From positions 1 to 64,000 of the forward strand of contig CAZGTU010000004.1 in assembly GCA_964528675.1 (NCBI GenBank): 64,000 nucleotides of DNA. Direction: 5' to 3'. Made by a program: the position numbers and the translations under genes. Shown here piece by piece: positions 43,758 to 53,605 of this stretch. The DNA is from CAYRTD01 sp964528675 (GTDB taxonomy: Bacteria; Bacteroidota; Bacteroidia; Bacteroidales; GCA-2748055). Positions within the stretch are counted from its first letter, which is position 1. The number at the start of each line of letters is the position of its first letter. A model generated the notes under the pieces. That model saw only the letters and a program-made list of their open reading frames with translations, made no database searches and was not told where the DNA came from.

Positions 43758-45752
43758 ATGACAAACATTGTAATATATTCCACAGGAATGGCTTTATTAC
43801 ATTCTCTATGGCAAATAGTCATTATATACCTGGTTATGAGAATGCTTCTTAAGCTTTTCCGGAACGCTTCTTCACTATTGAGGTACAGAATATCCCTGGG
43901 AGCCATGGTTACCGTATTATTGATGGGGCTAATTACTTTTGGGATATATTATTATAATGAAAAAGAAAGTGTTGAATACATTACCGGGATTATTGCAGAT
44001 ATAAGACAGAGAGGTTACAGCTTCAATGAAATTTTGAATTCCACCACCACAGAAGTTCAGAAGGGAGCTGCCCGCAATTATCTTCCATATCTTGTATTTC
44101 TCTATTTTGGCGGGGTTATTTTCATGTCATTAAGATTGATTTTTTCTATTCTCTATTTAAGAAAATATAAAACCAGGGGCTTAAAGAAACCGGACTTGAA
44201 TCTGCAAAACTGTTTTTCAGGATTGCTAAAGAGATTTTACATTAAGAGGAATGCCCGCCTGGTTGAATCATTTTTGGTCAAAACGCCCATGGTTATTGGC
44301 TATCTTAAACCCATGGTCGTAGTGCCGGTCGGAATATTCACACAACTTCCATTCAACCAGATAGAAGCTATCCTGGCCCATGAACTTGCACACATAAAAC
44401 GTAATGATTTTCTAATAAATATAATACAATCAGTTGTTGAGCTTTTATTCTTTTATCATCCTGTTATCTACCAGATCTCTAAACACATACGTGAAGAAAG
44501 GGAAAACTGTTGTGACGACATTGCGCTGTCACATTGTTCAGATTCTTCCCAGTATGTGAAAGCCCTTGCTCAGATAGAAGGCATTTTGCCCGTTAGCCCT
44601 CGTCAAGCTGTGGCTTTTGTAAAACAAAAACATAATTTATTTAACAGAATGAAAAGAATTTTAAATCCAAAAACCATGAAAACAAAACTATCAGACAGGA
44701 TAATTGCCGGAATAATTATTATAGCCGGTTTTTCTATCCTGATGTTAACCGGAGCAGCAGCACTTCACAATATTTCAGGAGAACACAGCGAACCCCTGGA
44801 GAATAGCACTAATTCAATACCGCAGATAAACTATTCCAAAGCATCCAATCCGCAGGATACTATTATTAGCTATGATGATGACAGGATCATTACATACAGG
44901 AAAAATAAAAATGGAGAAAAAGAGAAGATTGAAATGAAATTTGAAAATGAGAAACTCGCTGAATTAATAATTGATGGAGAAACCATTCCCGGCAAAGATC
45001 ATAAGAAATACAAATCCCTTGTAAATGAAATCAGGCAGGAGGTTGCCAGGGCATCAAAAGAGGTTGAAAAAGCAGAAAGGGAACTGGAAAAAATTGATGA
45101 AGAAGAAATAGAAAGGGAAATAGAAGTTGCATTAAGAGAAGCAAAATCAATTGACCAGGAAGAAATTGAAAAGGAACTGGAAAAAGCCAGGAAGGAGATT
45201 GAAAGAATTGATGAAGAGGAAATACGCAGAGAAGTTGAACTGGCGTTGAAAGAGGCCAAGAGAGCAATGGAAGAAGCCCGGGTAGAAATAAACATGGATA
45301 ATATAAGCAGAGAAGTTGAAAAGGCACTTAAGTCAATTGACTGGGAAGAAATTCAAAGGGCTGTTGAGGAAGCCCTGGAGGAAGCTGAATTAAGTGAAAA
45401 GGAAGTGGAAGAAATCATGAAAGAAATTGATGAAGCCATGACAGAAGCCGACTGGGAAGAGATCCATGAATCAGTTCATATTGGAATGGAGGCGGCCAGA
45501 ATGAGTCTTGATGTTATTCCATGGGATATTATTGGCCAGAGCATCGATATGTCATTGAATATCACAGAAGATGTACTTCAGAGCATTGCCCTTGAAATGG
45601 AGAGATCTTTTGAAGAACTTGATCGCGTTGAGCAGAAAGATGTCAAAGCGGAAATTCAGGAAGCCGGAAAGCAGGTAAAAGAAGAAAAAGAAAAGCTTGA
45701 TGAGATTGACGAGAAAATGGAAAAAGCACTCGAAGAGCTTGAGGAAAAATAG
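43758..45752 (+). CDS. M56 (BlaR1-like) sensor metallopeptidase with coiled-coil tail
   Basis: This 664-residue protein starts at ATG 43758 (TTG 43752 is an alternative). The N-terminal half has helices at about 8-30, 45-65 and 110-135, then the M56 zinc motif LAHELAHIKR (about 207-216) and a further helix at about 315-338. The ~310 C-terminal residues have no penicillin-binding domain. Instead there is a Glu/Lys/Arg-rich helix with irregular repeats of the type EEIEREVELALKEAKR and IDWEEIQRAVEEALEEAEL. The pair with the BlaI-type repressor suggests signal-dependent proteolysis, and the long charged helix may be the sensing part. No beta-lactamase gene is visible nearby. Confidence 0.88.
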   Translation: MTNIVIYSTGMALLHSLWQIVIIYLVMRMLLKLFRNASSLLRYRISLGAMVTVLLMGLITFGIYYYNEKESVEYITGIIADIRQRGYSFNEILNSTTTEVQKGAARNYLPYLVFLYFGGVIFMSLRLIFSILYLRKYKTRGLKKPDLNLQNCFSGLLKRFYIKRNARLVESFLVKTPMVIGYLKPMVVVPVGIFTQLPFNQIEAILAHELAHIKRNDFLINIIQSVVELLFFYHPVIYQISKHIREERENCCDDIALSHCSDSSQYVKALAQIEGILPVSPRQAVAFVKQKHNLFNRMKRILNPKTMKTKLSDRIIAGIIIIAGFSILMLTGAAALHNISGEHSEPLENSTNSIPQINYSKASNPQDTIISYDDDRIITYRKNKNGEKEKIEMKFENEKLAELIIDGETIPGKDHKKYKSLVNEIRQEVARASKEVEKAERELEKIDEEEIEREIEVALREAKSIDQEEIEKELEKARKEIERIDEEEIRREVELALKEAKRAMEEARVEINMDNISREVEKALKSIDWEEIQRAVEEALEEAELSEKEVEEIMKEIDEAMTEADWEEIHESVHIGMEAARMSLDVIPWDIIGQSIDMSLNITEDVLQSIALEMERSFEELDRVEQKDVKAEIQEAGKQVKEEKEKLDEIDEKMEKALEELEEK

Positions 45753-45790
45753 AAGTTCATGTGTTCCAGCTATTACCGGAAAACATTCAT

Positions 45791-45827
45791 AAAACCGCCT
45801 CAATCGTCCATTTTGAGGCGGTTTTTT
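45791..45827. terminator. Bidirectional terminator between M56 and CMD genes
   Basis: AAAACCGCCTCAA (45791-45803) pairs perfectly with TTGAGGCGGTTTT (45813-45825), with A and T runs at both ends. It serves both convergent genes. Confidence 0.85.
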
Positions 45828-46140
45828 ATTCTTCAAGTATATCATTCACCCAGCTCATTCCTGCCATCACGTTAGGGAAACCAATGGTATTAGTCAGGAT
45901 CATGACTGTATGACGGATTTCCTCAGGACTGGCTCCTTCATCCAGCGCTCTTTTGGTATGCGAATGTACAGCCCCTTCAGAACGACAGGCTATGGAGGCA
46001 GCAAGTTGAATGAGATGAGCCGTTTTTACATCAAGCGGACCGGCATTTTTTGCCGTTTTGCCTAAATTCTCAACGGCTTCAATATAATCCGGATGAAATT
46101 TCTTAACTGTTTCGTAATGTTTGGCTATTTTTTTTGTCAT
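45826..46140 (-). CDS. Carboxymuconolactone decarboxylase-family protein
   Basis: This 104-residue protein has the all-helical AhpD/CMD fold. The core reads ACRSEGAVHSHTKRALDEGAS with the conserved His and the IGFPNVMAGMSWV end. At the position of the redox pair CxxC the sequence reads SEGA, so both cysteines are absent. A thioredoxin-like peroxidase-recycling role as in AhpD is therefore unlikely. It lies alone on the minus strand between two plus-strand genes. Confidence 0.85.
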   Translation of the reverse strand: MTKKIAKHYETVKKFHPDYIEAVENLGKTAKNAGPLDVKTAHLIQLAASIACRSEGAVHSHTKRALDEGASPEEIRHTVMILTNTIGFPNVMAGMSWVNDILEE

Positions 46141-46256
46141 AACGATTTGAATTATTTTATAAAGTTCTGAAATCTCGATGATATATCAAATTACTAAAGT
46201 TTAGAATTAAATTAAACATTACTATCAATCCTCTTGTTAAGCTTTAAAATCAAATT

Positions 46257-48266
46257 ATGGCATCCAATATAAATCATCTTGCTGAAGAAACCAGTCCTTA
46301 TCTGAAACAGCATGCAAATAATCCGGTTAACTGGTATCCATGGAGCCTTGAAGCTCTAAAAAAAGCAAAGGATGAAGATAAGCTTATATTCATAAGCATA
46401 GGCTATTCCGCCTGTCATTGGTGCCATGTAATGGAACGGGAATCTTTCACCAATAAAGAAATTGCTGATATTTTAAATGAAAATTACGTAAGTATAAAAA
46501 TTGACCGGGAAGAACGTCCCGATCTGGACCAGACATATATGTCCGCTGTTCAATTAATGTCAGGAGGTGGCGGATGGCCTTTGAGCTGCTTTGCCACCCC
46601 TGAAGGTAAACCGTTTTATGGAGGCACCTATTACAATCCGGAACAATTCAGAGAAATCATTCTTCAATTGAAGGACATATGGCTGAATAACAAGGCAAAA
46701 ATAAACGAACATGCAGAAGGCTTGTGTGAAGGTATCCGGAATTCCGAACTGGTAAAGGAAAAAAACCTGAATGAAGGGCTGGGTGATCCTGATGCATTAT
46801 TCCGGCAACTCGCCGGTGAATTTGATACGGAATATGGTGGACTTAACAGGGTCCCGAAGTTTCCTATGCCTTCTGTTTTCCAGTTTTTATTTCATTACCA
46901 TCACCATAGTGGGAACAAAATTGCCTTAGCCCAGGCTTTGAAAACAACAGATGTAATTATCAACGGTGGGATTTACGACCAGATTGGAGGAGGAATTGCC
47001 AGGTACTCAACTGACAAATTCTGGCATGTTCCTCATTTTGAGAAGATGCTATATGATAATGCTCAATTTATCAGTCTCCTTTCCAATGCTTTCATGCTGA
47101 CAAAAAAATCAATTTATTCTGAAAAAATTGAAGAAACAATACAGTTCCTGGAGCGTGAACTTTATAATAATGAAGGAGGTTTTTACTCGTCTCTGGATGC
47201 GGATAGTGAGGGAGAAGAAGGAAAATATTATGTATGGACACAACAGGAAATCGCCTCGGTATGTGGTGATGATAAAGAACTTGCTTTTGAATATTATGGA
47301 ATTAGCCCGGAAGGAAACTGGGAGGACAATAAAAATATCCTGACTTTAGATAAAAATATCGAAGAACTTTCTCAAAAATTCAATATGGATACTGCAAAGG
47401 TTGAGGATAAGCTAAAAAAGATAAAACAAGAATTGTTAGATAGACGAAGTAAAAGAATAAAGCCGGGATTGGATGATAAGGTCCTCTCCTCGTGGAATGC
47501 ACTGATGGCAAAAGCTTTTGCTGATGCATGGCATGCTACAGGAAACCACGAATACAAAGAAAAGGCCATCAGAACGGGGAGATATATTGTAAACAATTTA
47601 ATGGATGACAATCATCGCCTTTTCAGATCTTCTGAAAGAAAAATAAATGGCTTTCTGGATGATTATGCTTTTACCTGCGAAGCCCTTATTGCTCTTTACC
47701 AGATTAGTTTTGATGAAAGCTGGCTCGATATTTTGAGATCTGTTATTTCGATAGTTATGAAAGACTTCTACGATGAAGAGACAGCTATGTTCTATTATTC
47801 ATATGAAGGAGAAGAGAATCCTGTTACCCGCCAGCATGAATATACCGATAACGTTATTCCTGCTTCCAATTCTGTAATGGCAAAAGTTCTAATGCATGCA
47901 TCTGTTTACCTCGACAATCCGGATTATCTGAAGATCTCCCGGCAAATGCTCTTAAATGTGCAACCATTCATATCTCGCTCACCCTCATTCTTTACGAATT
48001 GGTTAAGTTTATTAACTTCATTTCAATCTTCCTTTTCAGAAATCGTCATTTCCGGAAAGGAATATATGAAACGCCGGGAGGAATTTTGTGGAAATTATCT
48101 GCCCGACCTCTTGTTTGCAGGAGCGGAGAAAGAATCGGGATTAAGCCTTTTTACCGGTCGTCTTGGGCATGAGGATACAAAAATTTATGTCTGCCGGAAC
48201 AGGACATGCAAAGTGCCTGTTAAGAGTGTAAAAGAAGCACTCTCACAATTGAATGAAAAAATCTGA
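46257..48266 (+). CDS. YyaL-like protein: DUF255 thioredoxin domain with (alpha/alpha)6 barrel
   Basis: This 669-residue protein has an N-terminal DUF255/thioredoxin-like domain with the motif CHWCHVMERESF (about 50-61). A long helical toroid follows (GGIARYSTDKFWHVPHFEKMLYD, cut here only by length; FLDDYAFTCEAL), as in N-acylglucosamine epimerases. It belongs to the YyaL/SPATA20 family. Its function is unknown, with a redox or sugar-related role suggested by domain content. Length and motifs are complete. It has no obvious partner gene. Confidence 0.9.
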   Translation: MASNINHLAEETSPYLKQHANNPVNWYPWSLEALKKAKDEDKLIFISIGYSACHWCHVMERESFTNKEIADILNENYVSIKIDREERPDLDQTYMSAVQLMSGGGGWPLSCFATPEGKPFYGGTYYNPEQFREIILQLKDIWLNNKAKINEHAEGLCEGIRNSELVKEKNLNEGLGDPDALFRQLAGEFDTEYGGLNRVPKFPMPSVFQFLFHYHHHSGNKIALAQALKTTDVIINGGIYDQIGGGIARYSTDKFWHVPHFEKMLYDNAQFISLLSNAFMLTKKSIYSEKIEETIQFLERELYNNEGGFYSSLDADSEGEEGKYYVWTQQEIASVCGDDKELAFEYYGISPEGNWEDNKNILTLDKNIEELSQKFNMDTAKVEDKLKKIKQELLDRRSKRIKPGLDDKVLSSWNALMAKAFADAWHATGNHEYKEKAIRTGRYIVNNLMDDNHRLFRSSERKINGFLDDYAFTCEALIALYQISFDESWLDILRSVISIVMKDFYDEETAMFYYSYEGEENPVTRQHEYTDNVIPASNSVMAKVLMHASVYLDNPDYLKISRQMLLNVQPFISRSPSFFTNWLSLLTSFQSSFSEIVISGKEYMKRREEFCGNYLPDLLFAGAEKESGLSLFTGRLGHEDTKIYVCRNRTCKVPVKSVKEALSQLNEKI

Positions 48267-48326
48267 GTTAATCCACCTTCGCTTTCCGCTTCGGCAGACA
48301 AGAAAGAATGACTTAATTCTTGCTAT

Positions 48327-49016
48327 TTACTGATCTTCTTTTTCTTTTACAAGATATACATTCCTGAATTCCAGGGGAGCACCCTCACTCTGCAGGGCTA
48401 TATGTCCTTCCGTATAATTGGTGCCTGTGGCTATATTTTGTAATACTCCATTTACATAAATACTCACCGAATCATTATTGACCCTTATGTCATACTGATT
48501 CCACTCTCCTGCAGGCTTTTCACTTACTTCATCTATTTTTGCAACAGCCCAATTTTCCTTATCCAGGTGTTCGTTGAAATCAAAGCCCGGGAAACATACA
48601 AAATCTCCTGCTTTCTGGTTCATAAGCTGACATTCCAGGCAAACCGGCCAGATATCATCATTCTGGATATGAAGGAAAACACCGCTGTTTCCGGGTTCAT
48701 CTACCCATCTCCACTCGGTAAAAAGATTATAATCTGAATACCGCTCTTTTGTGCGAATATATCCAAAAGGATCCCCGGTAGTGGCAATAACCCCGTCTCT
48801 GACAAAAAAAGTATTTTCCGGTGAAGCCAGGGAATCTTCAAGAACAACTACCCAGTTATCAAGATCTTCACCGTTAAACAGGTAAATTGTATCCTGTGCA
48901 ATAGTTTCACTATCTGCATTGTTTCTCTCGGTCATTATTGAGATGACCATGACGACCGCAATGATTGCGAGAACGATCAAAATTCTAGAAATGCTCTTTT
49001 TTCTTGTGTTATTCAT
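48327..49016 (-). CDS. DUF1080 (3-keto-disaccharide hydrolase) family protein
   Basis: This 229-residue protein has an N-terminal membrane anchor or signal (ILIVLAIIAVVMVISI). A concanavalin-like DUF1080 domain follows, with LFNGEDLDNWVV, FLHIQNDDIWPVCLECQL and GHIALQSEGAPLEFRNVYL. The family is widespread in Bacteroidota and Planctomycetes and is annotated as 3-keto-disaccharide hydrolase, so a sugar-directed, periplasmic role is inferred. It follows the M14 peptidase gene by 22 nt on the same strand. Confidence 0.85.
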   Translation of the reverse strand: MNNTRKKSISRILIVLAIIAVVMVISIMTERNNADSETIAQDTIYLFNGEDLDNWVVVLEDSLASPENTFFVRDGVIATTGDPFGYIRTKERYSDYNLFTEWRWVDEPGNSGVFLHIQNDDIWPVCLECQLMNQKAGDFVCFPGFDFNEHLDKENWAVAKIDEVSEKPAGEWNQYDIRVNNDSVSIYVNGVLQNIATGTNYTEGHIALQSEGAPLEFRNVYLVKEKEDQ

Positions 49017-49038
49017 AGTATTTGTTTTTAAGTTTTTT

Positions 49039-51642
49039 CTAAAGTAAAAGTGAATTAAACAGCAATTTATAAGTTACATGTGTTGAGGACCTGAACTGGG
49101 GATTAAAACCCATAAGTACCATTTGGCCTTCACCTTTTTTCATCCAGAGTAAAATCGGCTTGTTCTCCAACAATTCCTGATTTTCACAATATCCACTCAT
49201 CAAAATCTCCTCCTCAGGAATGGTACCAAGCACACGCCTGTTCATATCAAAATTCGGCACAGAGGTTCTGAAAAGAGGTCTTCCTCTGTAAAATATGCCG
49301 CATTCCTCTGGCATTCCCCTGGTAATTGGATGGTCTGAAGTTACTTTCATTCTGATAAGAGAGCCGGGACAATAAAGCCCTTTCTTCCTTAAATCTTCTG
49401 AAATATCCCTGAAAGGTAGTTGAAATTCTTCTTTTTCCTCTTCAGACACTTCAATTGTCTGCAATCCTTCAAACAGGGCAGTTGATTGTCCCCATGATAT
49501 AATATTTCCGCCCTCATTGATGTATTTCATGAGTCTTTTAAGTCCTTCTTTCTCCATTCCCTTTGCATATTCTGGAGCATAAGAAGTAACATAATAAGAA
49601 CTTCCGGATTTATACTTTCCTTCCATTAAAACAGATTTGTTTTCATCGGGAAAAATGATGACATCGTATTTTGAGAGATCAACCGATTTAAAATCTGCCG
49701 GTCTGAGCACATCGAAAGGAATATGATAACTATCAAGTACAAACCGGGTCCATCCGGCATCCATGTCATGAAACCAGCTTTCAACAAGGGCTATCTCAGA
49801 AACAGTAAATTCCTGCAGTTCAAGATCTTCATTTGTTTCCAGGGGAGAAACCGCACATTCATCCAGAACCGCCCTCATTTTTTGATTTTGCTTGTTTTCG
49901 AGGACAAAACTACCTTTCTGACATTCTATTCCATCAAGCATTACCGCTTTACTTAAGGTAAACACTTTTATGTTTTTTGATGATGCGTGAAAGGCTGCCT
50001 GGTAACTATCGTTGAGATTCAATGGGAATACAAGATATTCACTATCACCAGGCGCTTCAAAGAGACGAAATTTCTCTTTCACGGGAATCAGATGCTCATC
50101 TATCTCTTTAATATATTGATTCAACTCAAAAGATTTAACTCCATTATGCAGTGGTAATGACCAGGTGGTGATATCATAAGGTTTAATAATCTCTCCACCG
50201 GGAGTGTAATGCCTGACAGGATAATCCTGTTTTTCCATTACCTCCTTTACAAAGGCCCGGTAAGGTTGGGAAAGTGGAATAACAATATCCCCTTTTGAAA
50301 AATGCATATTATCTTCTCTTACATCCGAATTGAGAGTATAAACATTTATTCCGTGTTCCATAAGAAGGTTAACTAGGTCTGCCAGCTCGCTTTGATCGTG
50401 CTGTTTGCGTGGCATAACATAGTGATATGGAGCGGAAGTTTTCCCAAGCTCTACCTGTTTTTTACAGAGATCATTTCTAAATTTCAGAATATCTTCCCTG
50501 TGGGTACCGGCAGTTTTAAGAATAGATTCTACTGAAACCAATTCATATTCCACAATATCTTTCAGTCTCCACCATCCTCCCGGCCAGGGATCGGGCATAT
50601 TGATGCTTTTTTTATACTCAGACAGGCCTTTTCCCCTTACCGATAATTCTGTAGGCTCAATAAAAACGGGAGTGGCATATTTTACACTGGCACATTCGGT
50701 GAGGAAGCCTATGACATTCTTCCAGATACAGGTTTCGGTAGAGCCCGGCCAGTAATCGTCGAAGAGGTAGTGTTGAGATACTCCGGTGAGGTCTTCGCCG
50801 GTCAAATCCTTCATTAAACCGGCACCAAAAATACCTGTCCAGTTCCATATTCCTTCATCAACATTGATGGCTATGGGATCATGATTGGGAGGAACAAAAT
50901 ACCGGGTACCTGTTGAACCCATCTGATGTTTTTCCACAAACACCTGGGGATACCATGTATTGTTGTATATGTCGGCAATTACTTTTGTATCTTTTTGTGA
51001 AAGGATTACAAAATCACGATTATTATCATGTCCCACATATTTATGATAAACACCCGGCAGGGAGGCTCCTTCATATTTGGTTCCTTTTGTTTTCTGATAA
51101 TAATCAACCACCATATTCATACCATCCGGGTTATGATTGGGTATCATCATATAAACCACCTGATCGAGCCAGGCTTTTTTAACAGGATCTTCTGTGGTAC
51201 ATAGTTCGTATGCTGTAAGAGGAGCAGATTGTGCAGGACCCACTTCACCGGAATGCATGGATAGTGTGGCCATTACAAATACCCTTCCTTCGTCAATCAT
51301 CTTACTCTGTTCTTCTCGCTGAAGATCAGCATTTATGGCCAATTGCTCATTGATTTCTCTTAATCTATCCAGGTTTTGAATATTTTGAGGAGAGGATATA
51401 AAAGCTATGTACATGGGTTTTCCCATAGGAGACTCTCCGACTTTACGTATTTCCATGCGTTCGGAGCCCTGATCAACGATCTCGAGATAGTCTATCAATT
51501 TTTCATAATTAAAAAGATTTCTGTCACTTCCGGGTACAAACCCGAAAAATTTTTCAGGTGGCGGAATTATATCCTGCGCTGGGAGTGCAATATTTATTAT
51601 TAAAAGGAAAAGAAAAATGAAAAAGATAGATTTTTGTTGCAT
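49039..51642 (-). CDS. M14-family zinc carboxypeptidase with C-terminal GATase-like domain
   Basis: This 867-residue exported protein has a signal peptide (FIFLFLLIINIALPAQ) and an M14 catalytic domain with the zinc HxxE motif in SMHSGEVGPAQS (about 131-142), a third His in VEKHQMGSTGTRY and a PNHDP segment. The C-terminal part (about 640-860: YDVIIFPDENKS, GLKRLMKYINEGGNIISWGQ) resembles a ThuA/glutamine-amidotransferase-like fold. This combination is common in large Bacteroidota M14 proteins. It probably processes peptides in the periplasm and is co-transcribed with the DUF1080 gene. Confidence 0.88.
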   Translation of the reverse strand: MQQKSIFFIFLFLLIINIALPAQDIIPPPEKFFGFVPGSDRNLFNYEKLIDYLEIVDQGSERMEIRKVGESPMGKPMYIAFISSPQNIQNLDRLREINEQLAINADLQREEQSKMIDEGRVFVMATLSMHSGEVGPAQSAPLTAYELCTTEDPVKKAWLDQVVYMMIPNHNPDGMNMVVDYYQKTKGTKYEGASLPGVYHKYVGHDNNRDFVILSQKDTKVIADIYNNTWYPQVFVEKHQMGSTGTRYFVPPNHDPIAINVDEGIWNWTGIFGAGLMKDLTGEDLTGVSQHYLFDDYWPGSTETCIWKNVIGFLTECASVKYATPVFIEPTELSVRGKGLSEYKKSINMPDPWPGGWWRLKDIVEYELVSVESILKTAGTHREDILKFRNDLCKKQVELGKTSAPYHYVMPRKQHDQSELADLVNLLMEHGINVYTLNSDVREDNMHFSKGDIVIPLSQPYRAFVKEVMEKQDYPVRHYTPGGEIIKPYDITTWSLPLHNGVKSFELNQYIKEIDEHLIPVKEKFRLFEAPGDSEYLVFPLNLNDSYQAAFHASSKNIKVFTLSKAVMLDGIECQKGSFVLENKQNQKMRAVLDECAVSPLETNEDLELQEFTVSEIALVESWFHDMDAGWTRFVLDSYHIPFDVLRPADFKSVDLSKYDVIIFPDENKSVLMEGKYKSGSSYYVTSYAPEYAKGMEKEGLKRLMKYINEGGNIISWGQSTALFEGLQTIEVSEEEKEEFQLPFRDISEDLRKKGLYCPGSLIRMKVTSDHPITRGMPEECGIFYRGRPLFRTSVPNFDMNRRVLGTIPEEEILMSGYCENQELLENKPILLWMKKGEGQMVLMGFNPQFRSSTHVTYKLLFNSLLL

Positions 51643-52005
51643 AGTTTAGTTTTTTCGGAAAAATAATAAAATTATTTCACCCACTCGTAAGAAGGTTCAA
51701 ATTTAATGGATTTCTCATTTAAAATAGAGTCTATACCGAGAAGTGATTAGTATGACATTTCGGCTTTAACACTCCCCGGTGAGCCTTTATTTATACCATT
51801 TGGTTTTTTCTTACACATTTTCGAAGTGGTTTCAAATAGAGAATATAAATTTTCTCATTAATCTGATAATAATCAAGTTCATTAACTCTTATGAAAGCAG
51901 ATCATTATTATATGTATTTTTTGCGGTATTTATTTTTCAAATATTTTCCTGAATTTTAATATATGCTTTGTATATTAGCCGCTCAAATTCTAATTCATAC
52001 CTAAA
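51643..52005. other. Spacer between divergent M14 and sugar porter genes
   Basis: 363 nt, AT-rich. TTTG at about 51968 with a weak TAATTCA about 20 nt later could be the sugar porter promoter. No gene, tRNA or clear operator is seen. Confidence 0.35.
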
Positions 52006-53451
52006 ATGGCTCAACAAATAGAAAAGAAACACAATTTTTCACTGGTTATTGTAATTGCCGCCGTGGCTTCCACCGGCGGTTTATTATTTGGTTTTGACAC
52101 CGGGGTTATTTCCGGAGCCCTGCCCTTTCTTAAGCAAAGCTGGGGACTCTCAACAAGTCAGGAAGAATGGATAACAACATCCGTTCTTATTGGCGCTTTG
52201 CTGGGAGCAATTTCTTCCGGACGTATCACTGATATTTTTGGGAGAAAGAAAGTTATTCTGGTCACAGCAGTTATCTTTGCTGCTGGTTCTATTCTCACAG
52301 GTGCAGCTCCCACTCCGGTATTCCTCGCTTTTGCCCGGATAGTTATCGGGATTGCAATTGGTATTTCTTCCTTTACCGTACCTCTCTACATTTCAGAGAT
52401 ATCACCCACCAAAATCAGGGGAGCGATGGTATCATCCTTTCAGCTCATGATAACGATCGGGATCCTGGCATCCTATTTTTCGGACCTTGCCCTGGCTGAC
52501 GAGTCCAATCCCTTTTCATGGAGATGGATGTTTTATGTAGGGGTTTTCCCTGCAATCGTTTTATTCATAGGAATGTTATTCCTTCCGGAAACCCCTCGAT
52601 TCTTATTTGGAAAAGGCAAAGACGAAAAAGGACGTAAGATTCTTACGAAGGTAGAAGATCCGGCACTTGTTGATACAGCAATAAAAAGAATCAAAGACGA
52701 TATAGAAAGAGATAAAAAAGCTGCCACCAACTGGACTGAGATATTTAAACCATGGTTAAGAACGGCTCTGTTCATTGCCGTAGGTATTATGTTTATTCAG
52801 CAATTCGTTGGTATTAACACAATCATATATTATGCGCCGAGAGTATTTATCATTGCAGGTTTTGAAGGACCAAGGGCAGCCATTGCAGCAACCATCAGTG
52901 TTGGTGTTGTGAATGTTCTTTCCACTGTTCTTTCTATGTTCCTCATTGATAAGATAGGACGAAGAAAATTGTATTTTATCGGACTCACCGGGATGGCAAT
53001 ATCGCTTGCCGCACTGGGTACTTTTTTCCTGTTAAAAGACACCCTCGGTCCATCAATGAAATATATCTCAGTAGGTACTGTTCTTATTTACATCATTTTC
53101 TTTGCGATCAGTCTTGGCCCGTTAGGTTGGCTCATGATCTCAGAGATTTTCCCGCTAAAAGTAAGAGGTCTTGGAATGAGTATTGGTGCTTTTTCCAACT
53201 GGTTATTCAACGCTATTGTTGCCTTTACATTCCTTAAAATTGCATGGATATTTACACCCGAAGGAATGGAAATCGCCAATAAGGCATCAGGTGAAGCCGA
53301 TCCAAATCCTGCCGGCTCTTTCTATCTTTATTCGGTAATAGCCGTCATCGGTATACTTTGGGGAATGAAATATATTCCGGAGACCAAAGGAAAAACTTTG
53401 GAGGAAATTGAAGACCATTGGAGAGAAGGCAAAGCTCCGAATGAGCTATAG
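52006..53451 (+). CDS. Sugar porter family MFS transporter
   Basis: This 481-residue protein has twelve membrane helices. Sugar porter signatures are RITDIFGRKK (loop 2-3), PETPRFLFGKGK after helix 6, a central QQFVGINTIIYYAPRVF (helix 7), RRKLYFIG (loop 8-9) and PETKGKTLEEIEDHW at the C-terminus. The helix 7 QQ-x-x-GIN motif is typical of proton/hexose or pentose symporters related to XylE and GalP. The sugar cannot be named. A strong terminator follows. Confidence 0.92.
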   Translation: MAQQIEKKHNFSLVIVIAAVASTGGLLFGFDTGVISGALPFLKQSWGLSTSQEEWITTSVLIGALLGAISSGRITDIFGRKKVILVTAVIFAAGSILTGAAPTPVFLAFARIVIGIAIGISSFTVPLYISEISPTKIRGAMVSSFQLMITIGILASYFSDLALADESNPFSWRWMFYVGVFPAIVLFIGMLFLPETPRFLFGKGKDEKGRKILTKVEDPALVDTAIKRIKDDIERDKKAATNWTEIFKPWLRTALFIAVGIMFIQQFVGINTIIYYAPRVFIIAGFEGPRAAIAATISVGVVNVLSTVLSMFLIDKIGRRKLYFIGLTGMAISLAALGTFFLLKDTLGPSMKYISVGTVLIYIIFFAISLGPLGWLMISEIFPLKVRGLGMSIGAFSNWLFNAIVAFTFLKIAWIFTPEGMEIANKASGEADPNPAGSFYLYSVIAVIGILWGMKYIPETKGKTLEEIEDHWREGKAPNEL

Positions 53452-53473
53452 AAATAAGCCACTCAAGTAAAAT

Positions 53474-53509
53474 AAAACCGTCTCATATTAATAAGAGACG
53501 GTTTTTTTT
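53474..53509 (+). terminator. Intrinsic terminator after the sugar porter
   Basis: AAAACCGTCTC (53474-53484) pairs perfectly with GAGACGGTTTT (53495-53505), followed by more T residues. Confidence 0.85.
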
Positions 53510-53605
53510 ATTCTGCGATGTTAAAAAAGAGATAAAAGGCAAGAAAATCGTAAGGATTTTTAAAATCATCCGACATATTTATAGTAGAAATTTAAAGAAT
53601 ATATC

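Noticed and set aside
44999..45327. Two overlapping antisense open frames rich in Ser, Phe and Leu
   Set aside because: They are mirror images of the Glu/Lys-rich coiled coil of the M56 protein. Low-complexity coding sequence produces open frames on the other strand.
43368..45752. Antibiotic resistance locus (bla regulation)
   Set aside because: BlaI/M56 homology alone does not imply resistance. There is no beta-lactamase or PBP domain in the window.
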